This document shows positions 1 to 12,000 of a DNA stretch of 25,109 nt, piece by piece; positions within the stretch are counted from its first letter, which is position 1, and each line of letters starts with the position of its first letter. The DNA is from a virus. The notes under the pieces were generated by a model. The model worked only from the letters and a program-made list of their open reading frames with translations. It did not search any database and was not told the DNA's origin. Made by a program: the position numbers and the translations under genes. The stretch lies in the IMG/VR virus record IMGVR_UViG_3300030451_001605, positions 1 through 25,109 of that record. One strand, given 5' to 3'.

Positions 1-3000
1 CAGAGAAGATAATTCTAGAACCAACAATTTCAAAACCAATTCCAGGTTCCTGTATAACACCATTTAACTGACAAATAATATTGTTCTCAGGTAAGATTGT
101 ATTTGATTGTACACCATCAGTTAAAGTCAATGAGTAGAACACTCCATTTAACTTTAAGTTGAATGAGTTACGTAATGAATCAAAGTCGAATGATATATCA
201 TCTAATTGTCTTAACTTACCTTTATATACACCGTGGAAAGTTGATCCTATAGCAGGTGCTTCAGTAAACTGTATGTTATCTGAGAATGCTGTGAATGCGT
301 AGTCAGCACCAGGTGGTTGTAAGATACCATTCACAAAGATCATCATATGTCCTGCGGGATCTGGGAAGTATTGTGTACCATTTCCTTGAGTTAGTTTAAA
401 TGCCTTTTGTACACCATCAAATCCTCTAAAGAATCTACGTACTCTACCTCTTAAAGATCTAGCAGATGAACAAGCACCTTTGAAACCATTGTCTCCAATA
501 ATTTGTGAGTTCTTCTGGAATGTTCCACTTGTTCCTTCTAAGTGGAGAACAGCACGAGTACCAAACTGTGTAATCTTAGCAATCTTACCGTATGCTGTTG
601 TATCTGTTATTGTAACTGCTGCAACTCCTGTATATACGGATGGGAATAGAGTTCCAACTGGTACTTTAGCAAGTTGATATTGTGAATTACTTGCAATATC
701 AGAAATAGTTACACCTTCTGGAGTTCCAGTTTCATTTGCAACAAATACGTAATTATTATTTGTATCAATCTCAGTAACAGTCACTGTCCAACCAATACTA
801 ATACCACCAGATTGAACCTGTAATACATCACCAACATTAAATGTATCAGTAACACCTGTATCAGTAATTAACTGAACATATGTAAGTCTTGTAATTTGTC
901 TACCGTGTACATACTCACCAAAATTAGGTAGAGTAACAAAAGATTCAATTTCAATAATTTGATCAGTAACAGATCCATAGATAACATCTTGGGGTTTAAA
1001 CTCTCCAGTTACTGTGGTGATGTCGTAAGTGATTCTACCACTCTGATTATCAATTAGTGCACCGTTATTGTTTCTAACAATTAGAGCAGTTGCTTTAGAT
1101 CCAGTATCTGTAGAGAAGAACTTATCAGTTGCAATAAATTCACCCTGACGGAAATTAACAAGAAGTCTATCGTGCTCATCAGCAAATGTACAAGTACCAC
1201 CAGATGTAACACCTTCTATAGTATCACCTGCTGTAAATGTTCCATTGTAATCAATCAACTTAATATATGTCTCGTTATCAGTAGCAAGAACCTTACCAGT
1301 ATTTTGAGTAGCACCTTGAACAACAACTGTCTCACCATTCTGAATCTTGATTCCAGTTCCACCACCTTGTGCAGAGAATGTATTACAGGTCATATATTTT
1401 GCCTGATACATAATATCTGCTAAATTATCTTCCATACGAACTATCTGAGCAGTAGCACCAGATGTTCCACCGTAGATAACATCAGCAAGGTTGAAACCTG
1501 CTTTGATTGGTGTTGGTACATCACGTGTTCCATAAGTTGTAGGTACACGATCTACACCTGGATCTACTTCAACAGCGAGTGTATGTAACTGTGATGCTAG
1601 ACCTGGACTTAGATATATTGGTTCTCCATCAATATATTCTGTAAGAACTATCTTATTAGATGTTGAATTAGGATGTACATAATAGGTTGTTCCATCAAGT
1701 TCTGGAATATTAGATCCTAGAACAATATAAGCAACTCTATCATATGGTTCAAAGTTATTAGCAACATTAATAACTCCATCATAAACAGCAACACCTGCGT
1801 CAAATTGTGTTCTTAAGTATGTTGTTGGGAATTGTGAGTATTGTAACGCAGTTAATATTAAGTGGAATAATTGATGTAACTTATGAGATGCAGTTGCAGT
1901 AGGACGTAATTCTCTATCAGGATTAGTTCCATCAAGTGAATAAAGAGGTTGGTTAGCATTTACACCAGGATCAGGTGCAGTTCCTTTTAAGATATGATCC
2001 ATCAACTCTTTAATCATTCTTGCGTGATAAAGAAGACGAGTTCTAAAGAGTGTTGGGTATGCTACGAAATTACCATCAGCATCAAACCAAGAGTTAACTA
2101 ATTGTAAAGTCCTAGCATTACCATTTGTAATGAAGTCATATACAATCGCTTTTTGTATTGGTTCAGCAAACGAAGCATCTCCTGCATAACCAGGATATTG
2201 ATTTAAAGTTTTCTCATATGATTCTAATCGAGTATATGTGTCATTGTATATTAATAATCTTGCAGATTGTTTATACATCTCTGTGCCACTTCCAAGACCG
2301 TGAAGAAGTGTCTTGAATAGTACGTGTGCAGCAGATGTGACATCGTAACAAGTTCCACCTTTATATACAGTGTTGTTAGTGACAGGTGCAGTTCTGGTTA
2401 TAGTTGCAAGATGACTACCATTTCCTTGAGCAGCAGTATCAATAGTATTAATAAGTATCTCCCAAAGGGTATTAATCGCTGAACTCTGTGTGGTGCAGTT
2501 TCCGTTACCTGCTGAATCGTAAGTTATAGAAACGTCACGTCTAATAGCACGTTCACCTGTAAGTGGCCATTCGAGTGGTAATGTTCTCGTAATTCCATTT
2601 AGATATGCTGTAGGATTACTTGTATTACTACTATCAAATAGATTGATAGGAATACCCATTAATGTTGTTATAGACGCTGCTTCATTTACACAACGAACTC
2701 CACCACCACCAATAATAAAGGTTATAGCATTAGTATTAGCACTTACAAAGTTGTGAGGATGATTACCACCATAAGATACAGCACCAGAAACAGCACTTAC
2801 AAATGTATGTGGATATTGTTCGTTTGTAGGTGCAGGGTTTACATTAACCTTAATACGTCCATTCTTAAATCTAACACCTCCAGGTGCAGCAGATATGAAT
2901 GTATGAGTGTAATTTCCACCTGCACTTATTGCATTTGTTGCAGCATTTACAAATGTATGAGTAGTTACGTTAGTAGATGGGATTCTTCCAGATGCTAAAA

Positions 3001-6000
3001 CATTAACTGTAATAGTTGTTTGACCAACTGCTTTTACTTCTAAAGGAACATCATATGCTCTATCTTTCTTCCAAGTAATATTATTTGTAGCAGAAGAAAC
3101 ATATGTGTGTGGTGTTGTATTTGTTGAAGGTATTCCAGTAGATAATAAAACTTGAACTTTAAATGTATTTGCAGTTACATCTGAAATTTCTAACCAAGAA
3201 TTAGCAGCAGGGTCAGTAGCACGTGGATATGTATGATTTGTTTGATTGTTATCTTGACCACAAGTAAATGTTAGAGAATCAGTTGCAATCTTAATTTGAT
3301 CACCATTCGCAAATCCGTGTTGAGGAACAGTCAACTGCATCATACCTGTAGTAGGTTCATATACAGCAGCAGTGCTCTGATGTATTGTAGTTGTTGTTCT
3401 AGGATATGAATGCTCAGTAGCATTATTATCTTCTAAACAAGTAAATATTAATGAATTATCAGCAATCTTAATGTGTGATCCAGGAACAAGACTGTGATTA
3501 CCGATTGTGATAACCATATCTCCTGTAGTAGGACTGTAAACAACATTTGATGGAGTATAATTTAGAGTATTTGTAGAACCAACGTTTACATCAAAAGTAT
3601 TTGTAGCAACGTTGCTGATTGTTAGATACTGGTTTGATGCAGGATCACTAGCACGAGGATAAGAATGTACACTATAGTTGTTATCCATTGTACAAGTGAA
3701 GTTCAATGAATTATTAACAAGTCTTATCTGATCACCATTACTAAATCCGTGTTGAGGAACAGTCAGGGTCATAGCACCAGTAGTAGGTGAATATGTTGCT
3801 CCTGTTGCTGTAAACGCAGAATCACTAATTTCTAAAACTTCTAATGATTTACCACTAGCATAGTCAGTAGGACGAGGATATGCGTGGTTAGTAGTATTAC
3901 CATCTTTTGTGCAAGTAAATGTTATTGCATAATCTTGAGAGAACTTAATATGTCTTCCAACATTAAGATTATTTGTACCAATATCTAAGAATAGATTACC
4001 AGTTGCTTCTTCATATATTGCATCAGTAACATCGTGAGTTCCGTTAGCAGTAGTTCCTACATTTACTGTAAATGTATTTGTAGTAAATGCTGTAACTGGT
4101 AATAAAGCACCGCTAGAAGGATCTAATGGTCTTGGATATGTATGGTTTGTTGCATTACCATCAAAATCACAAGTAAATGTTAATGAGTTTTGAGCAAGTT
4201 GAATACTATCACTTGTAGTTAAGTTATGACCATTAACAGTAAGTCTTAAATTACCTGTAGTTGGGAAGTATTCTACATTTGTTGGAGTTAAGTTACCAAC
4301 TGTTGTATTAGTACCATCAATAGTAATACTAGAATCATATATTGCACTTCCTTCTGTTACACCATTAATTGTAACAATCTGCTGTCTCATTATTTGTATT
4401 GCAATATCTCTTGCTTGTTCAAAGATATATTTAACTTCTGCTGCTTGGTTACTAATATGCTGTATAGCATTTCCAACTGTAATATAGAACTCACTTGAAT
4501 ACCACATACGGTTGTTACCACCGTGCTTTAAGTTGAATACTAATGCTTCAAGTAAATCTACAACGTCATCAACACAAGACTGATAATTATAACCACCAGA
4601 GAATGCCAAATTAGGATACTGAGACATACCACGACCAACAGCAGTTGTAGCGATAAATCTTATATTATTTTCAATTTCATTTGCAGCATCATAGTAACCA
4701 TTGGTTGTAGCATTATTATAGTAATCAGGTCTCTGTATTGCTTGTCCTAATCCACCTGTTGCTGCCTCACTCTCATAGGGAGTAAACCCTAAACGGTTTC
4801 TGATGGTTAGGATTGACATATCTCTTGCTAACTTAAACGCATAGATTGTCTCATCAGATTGATTAGTTACGTGACTTAATGCTAAATCAGTATTTAAGTA
4901 TAAAGCAGCAGCATCATATGTCTCGCTGTTACCACCAAAACGTAAATCGTGTGCTACAGATTCGATGATGTCAACAATATCATCTTCACAGTTAACTTTA
5001 CCACCTGGAACTCTAAACTTCTTAGATTGTGCAAACGATGTTTTAGTTAGAATATCAACTGCTTCACCTGCAATGGTCTTAGCATTTTGCTGTAAAAGAT
5101 TTGCAGCGTCAAGATCTCTATCAGATCCAGTATATGCTTTAGGATCTATTGTAATAGTATCGTCACGATAAACAGACTCATCTGTGTATAACATCTGATA
5201 GTAATCAGAGAAATCAGCAGCGACTTGAGCAGGGTTCTCATTTCTACCAATTAATAAACCTTGTATTGCTTTTTGTGCTAACTTCTTAGCATATTCAATC
5301 GCATCAATCATTGCAAGCAATTCATCTTCAATATAATTGATATTAGTCTCATTATCGAGATAACTATCAATCATTGCTTGAGTTTCAAAGTTACCACCTG
5401 TAACCAAGTCACCTGCAATAGCAGGAAGTATATGATCTCTAATATCTCTTACACATTTTGCTCTATTAGGTATTGTTAGTTTATTTACTGTTGAGAAACC
5501 AACTTGTACTTGATATTTGTTTTCAATATAATATACTGCTTCATCAGCGATTGCTTTTCTATTAAAGTAAATTAAATCAGCACCATCTCTAAATCTATGA
5601 CCTGTAGGACCTATAACATCTAATAGATCATCTACAAGAGTCATAATATCAGTTTGTATCTGTGAAGATGCAGGAGATGCAAAATAATTAGGAACACGAA
5701 CTTTAGTTGAATAAGTTCCTTCTAAATCTGCTTCATCTAATGTAATTACATCAATACAAAGTTTTGCAACTTCTCTCCAAGTATAGATTGATTGTAATTG
5801 CTCACCACCAATATGTTGTAATGCACCAGATCCTTCAATGTAAGCACGACCAACAATGGTTGTTTGGAAGTTACCACCTGATATAAGATCGTCAATTATA
5901 GCAGGAATAATATATGATTTAGTATCACGTAGACAAACATTAGATCCATAACCACTCATACCACCATCACCAGGGATGACAAAATCAGGGTATCTATACT

Positions 6001-9000
6001 TAAGACGACCAACTGCTTCTTCAGCAATATAGTCAATATTCTTACGTATAACTTCAGCACATATTCTATATTCTTCACGACTAAGATCAACACCTTCAGT
6101 TGTAAGTTCAGAACGCCATAGCTCAACTTCATCAGCAGTAGCAGTAGATATTATATGATTAACGTATGTTGCATATACTGCACTCTGTTCCATAGGGAAT
6201 GGTGCTTCACCAAGAAGTGCGAATGATACATCTGTACTATCGTTAAAGATAATAGGGGGAGTAAAACTACTATTGTACTGGGAAATTCCTTTGCGGATTA
6301 TAAGATTATCAATCCAACCATTGAAAGGATTACCATTGTTCCATCCTGCACCAACAGTAATCTTACTATTTGCATTATAATTGTTTGTATCAGTGTATGT
6401 ACCCATCTGCTGACCATTTACAAACAGTTTAGTAACACTTGTAGAACGAGATACTGCAATATGATACCAGTTATTGATTGTAGTAATAGCAGAACTAACA
6501 GTAATTACATCACTAGCACCTATAGATAAGCGAAGTGACTGACCAGACATCAATATACCTAACTTAGTGTCAGAAGATGACTCTCTAAGATCAATAAGTC
6601 TCTGTGTGCCAGTAACAGAAGCAGGACGTATCCATAATTCCATTGTATAGTCACCAGTAGCAGCATCTGCTCCATCACCAAATAATACAGCATTACTTGA
6701 TGGGAAAGTAGCATATGAACCAGATCCAGTAAATCTAAGTGAACCAGAATCAGTTTTAAATGTTAATTTATCTTGAGATACGTTTGCATATGTAAGTTTA
6801 GAGTTGGTTATGTACTCACCTGCTTGTAATACACCACTAATCTGTTTAGAGAAGATCCACTTGTTACCTGCATTAGATCCAATAACATCATATGTTGCAC
6901 CTGATGTAACTGCTCTTACAGTATCACCAAATACAAAGAATCCACCAGATGATTTATCTCTATAAGCGTGTTTAGCACAACGTAAAGTTTCTCCATCCAC
7001 AAAAGCATAAGGAGGAAGAACACGAGGTACATTAGTAATTGCCCACTGATATGTTGCAGGAGTGCCACCTGTAGGATCCTCTAGAGTATCAGTAATGATT
7101 CTCATATAGGATGTTATAGCATTTGCCTGATTAACACAACTGTTAGTATATCCTGCATACGCTCCAGAAGGTGCAGTCTCAGTTACTGCTGCTTCAAATG
7201 CTGCTACTGTTCCTGGAGATGCAGTTGATCCAAGATTAGTAATCAAAATATTCATTAGTGTAGTAATTGCTGATGCAACTGCCTGACAAGTTGGGTTTGC
7301 AGGATCAGCGGTTATAGATGTATCAGTTACTTGATTCCAGTTATGAGATCCTGCTTTTGTCCAAGCATTATTTCTCATTACTTCAATAGCAATATCTCTT
7401 GCCTTAGTAAAAGCATCTACAATAGTATCTCTATCACCAGATGTTACACCATACTGTAGAGTTTTCTTAGTTGCTTTATATACAAAGTTATTACCACCGT
7501 GTGCTAAGTTATAAACCATCGCTTCAAGAACATCAACAATATCAGATAAACAATGAACATCTCCACCTGATACGTTATATCCTGGATTTTGTGTTTTAGC
7601 ATAATGTAATGCTTCATATGCAATGAACCATTTATTAGCAAGAATTAAATCTCTTGCATCACCGTGACTATTGCTTATAACAGCAAACTCTTCTGTGATA
7701 GTAGGATCTCTATATTGAGGTAGATTAGTGGTAGTTGTATTAATAACTTCATTGCGGATACACTGTATCGCTAAATCACGTGCTTTGTTAAATGCGTATA
7801 TTGTTTGTGCTACTTCACCATCAACGTGATATATTGCATTACCCTGTACATATGTACTAGCAGCATCCCAGATTTCTGAGTTACCATCAACTTCTAATTG
7901 ATATGCAACAATATTTAAAATATCTACAATATCATCTTCACAATCTCTATCTCCACCTAATGATGGAACTACAAATGATGGGAAAAATGCCTTCATTAAT
8001 CCAACTGCTTCTTCAGCAATGAATCTAGCATTCTTTCTTATCAATACAGCAGCATCAAATGAACGTTGATCGTCTACACCTACTAATGAAGCGTTATCAT
8101 AGTAGATTTGTTTGTTACGTATTGAGTCACCTGCTACAAATTGTGATCCTGACAGATAATTATATCTAATTTCTTGGTTTCTTACCTCTTCAAAGTCTAA
8201 GAAGTCTTGGTTATTAGCAGTTCCCTCTTCATATAGTTCTTCTGGATTGATAACTGTCTCAGAAATATTGTCTAAGATAGTATTTGGATAGGTAATTGAA
8301 GGAACACGTTGGAAAATTAGACCAAAGAATGATGATGGAGGTGATAAATCAACAGTATCAATGATTTGTTGAGATACATCGTCTGTATATGGTGCAATTA
8401 CAGTAACTCTTGCAGCAATTTTAGATGCAGCAGAGTATATTGTGTCGTTAAATTTGATATTAAAGTCACCAGTTTCAAATTCAGATGTACCAGATGTACG
8501 AGAAACTACCAATCTAGCGTCTACAACACCATCTCTAAGGTTATTTTCTTCAATAATTGCAAAATCACCTTGTAAATTTGTTATTCTTTCACCTTGTTCG
8601 TAAATTGTTTTGCTAGTTAAACCAGTTACAGCACTTAATGTACCATCAAATCCACTAGATGACGCTAAAACATTGTCACCAATCTGGAAAGTACCTTCTA
8701 CATCGATAACATCAATGTAATCTACACCACTATCAATGACAGTTGCAGTTCCCTCGTTCTGTAAAGACCTTACAGGTTTACCTGTTTGTGGGAAAATACC
8801 AGATGTTGTACTAAATGTATATCTTATAATATTAATTTGAGAGAATGTAAGATTTCTAAACTTAATTCTTGATGGTGCTTTAGGTGGTTCTGAGAATACA
8901 ACAGATGGACCAGATGTTGTGAATGCAGTTCCAGGTGACTGGGCAACACCGTTAATAAGAATCAATAATTGATCATCAGTTGCAGTTACAGATTCACCTT

Positions 9001-12000
9001 CTACAGTCAATGGGAATTGTGTTTTAACACCATTAAAGTCATTATCAATATTATCAAGTTTTTTAACAATAGAAGTTAAGATTTCTTCAGAGTTAGTAAG
9101 TCTTCTTTGTCTGAATAATACTTCAGTGTTATTAAACTCGGTATATATTGGTTGTGAGTTAGCAAAAGATGTAATCTGATTAATATTAGTAGCACTAAAG
9201 ATATTAACTTCTTTAACAAGATCAGATACAACCTTTCTTCCTGATATATCTTTACCTGCTGCAAGTGCCAATTCACCAAACATATTGAATCCAACTGGGT
9301 GATTGGTTTCAAGAATACTCTTTCTCCATTCGTTAATAGGAGTTTGTGATTTAATAACGTAAGAGAAGTTCTGATAGAAGTAAGAGTCTTGAATTTTCTG
9401 TACAATTTCAGATGGTTTACCAATGTCATCAATAAACTGACCAGTAGTGGTTGTCATTGAGTCTATATTCAATGTACCACGAGCAATAGATAAGTTATCA
9501 ATCAAACCAGATGCACGAGATACCTGTGCAGTTACACGTTCTCCAACAGTCCAATTTCCGTTATAGTTTTCAAGTTTTAATATACGAGGACCAATCTGCC
9601 AACCTTCATTATCTGAAACGTAACCTGTTGCAGTAGCAGTTTCTAGGGATGAACCTTGATATACAAGTTCTCCTTTTAAGAAACGAGATGTTTGTACAAT
9701 AGCAGTTGCTTGACCACCAAATACTTCAGTAAGAAGAATCTGACGACCATCACCTTGAGTTAAGAATGTAATAAAGTTACCAGACTCAGCATCAACTTGT
9801 GTTAGTGCTATTCTAAGTTGGTCTGCTTCAAGTGAATTTGCCTCACCTGCAATAGCATAGTAAGTGGTTGTAGAACTTAAACTAACCAAACCTGCTGAAC
9901 TTGGTTTTGGTAGAACACCAACTGTAGATCCTAAATCTTCTGCTCTAAGTTGAACAGCAGCACCAGTTGTAATACCGTGTGGGAAGTTAAACTGTAAATA
10001 TCCTAAATCAAGGTTTACAACATAGTTAAATTCTGACTTAAGTGTAACTGATGGTTCAGAACTATATCCAGATCCAGGATTTTTAATTATTATTTCAGAT
10101 AGTCTATTATTTTTAACAATCGCTTCTGCTTCAGCACCTGATCCACCACCACCTTCAATAACAACTCTAGGAATTGATGTATAACCAGAACCAGGATCTG
10201 TAACCTTAATTTCAGAAAGTATAGCAGTATTAAACAACTGAAGGTTTACAGGGAATGTAATCTCAGGTCTTAGTGTATAATCGTGAGAATAACCGAAACC
10301 AAATTCATTATTTTTAAGTTTCTTAATCTTACCAATACTTGTACCTTGTAAGAACACAGATGCACCAGATCCCTCAGCAGGAATTACAACATCAAGTTGT
10401 CCACCAGAACCTTGTAATAGTGATCCCAATATTCCTGGAATAGTATCAATATCAATAGATGCAGTAGTATATCCTTTACCTGGAGATGTTAATTCAACAG
10501 CAGTAATAACACCTGTTAATTCACCATCATCTGCAACTGTAATATTACATAGACCACCTTCACCATCTCCTGCAATAGGAACATTATAATAGATGCCATT
10601 AATGTATTCTGTACCACCAGATATGATACGTATTTTCTCAATTTCTCTATCAGATGATATATCAGTAACAATAGGTAATTTTTGATAGAAACCACCTGGG
10701 TTTACCAGTTTGATACTTGCAATAGGACCAATCGCTTTTAGAGAAGTTGTACTATAAGATGCTCTTGTAAGACCTGTTTCAGTTGTTCCTAAAGGAGCAG
10801 TTGTTTTTTCTGGTTCTACAAGAAGTGGGAATGTAAATTCTGTATCTGATAATATCTGATTAATATTAAATGTTCCTTTATAAGGAGTTTCTATAACGTC
10901 AATAAATGATGCTTCACCTACAGGAGAGTTACTTGGAAGAGTTCTTGATGGATCGAAGTAATATGAAATATTGGTAACATCTTCATCAACAATAAACTTA
11001 ACAAGTGGTTTAGGTGATGTTTGGTCAGTTAAACCTGGGATACCCTCTCTAACAATGTTTACAAAAGGATATTCTAATTTATATTGATTATCCTTAGAGA
11101 ACGACATATAATATCCAAAATTAGATGGATCATCAAGGTCAAATATGTATTGATGTTTACGAACAAATAATAATTGTGGATGTTTAGCGTAGATATTAAC
11201 ACTTGCAATAGTAGAACTTGTAAATGAAGGATCTTGTACAGCAGTTGATCTTAAACGATATAAGAATCTTCTACTATCAAGAACCTCTTCTACAAAGAAT
11301 GATCCACCATATTCAGTTGTTGTAAATCCTTCAACAAATATAATTTCGTTTTGAGTAAAATTATGCCTACTTGTAGAAACACAGAATACTAAATCTGTAA
11401 ATGCTAGAGCACCAGTTGGAATAATATCTTTATCAAGATTCGATGTAAGATGGAATTTCTTAACTCCAACTAAACCTGATATTGTTATTATCTTTCCAGT
11501 AGCATCGAATGTTGCTGAAAGACCAACAGCGTCAGCATCAATGTTATCACCTTTAATAAATGCTGATCCCTCATATACTGCTTCAATTCTAATTGAGTAA
11601 TCTGTTGCTACAAATGGTCTCCAAGAACCAAATTGATTTAATGTTCCACTAGAATATGAAGTATTTGCAAGATCTATATTAAAACTACCTGCATCACGAG
11701 TATATACCCAGTTTATATTTCCATCAGTTACTGTACCAATCGTATGAATAGGAGCACTAGCACCAGAAACTCCAGTAGAACCTGCTGTATAGATCTTACC
11801 TGCATTATAAACTTCATCTCCAGTTGTATAACTGAAGTTTGTAAACCATTGAGGTATAGTTGTTTCAACTAAAAATGTTTGATTAATAAGGTTTACATCA
11901 TTTGCAGTTGATTTTAATTTCTTAGTAGTATCAAAATTACCAATAATATTACCAATATCAACCTGTCCTTGTGCTCCACGAACATTTACAATAGTACCGT

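Noticed and set aside
2725-4300. CRISPR-like array from spaced DNA repeats
   Set aside because: The repeats are protein-coding, imperfect, unevenly spaced and in frame, with no uniform spacers.
9076-9432. Minus-strand 118-codon open frame inside the giant gene
   Set aside because: It is in another frame of the giant coding sequence, Leu/Ile-rich with no domain; the frame of the giant gene encodes the conserved IQDSYFYQNF block here.
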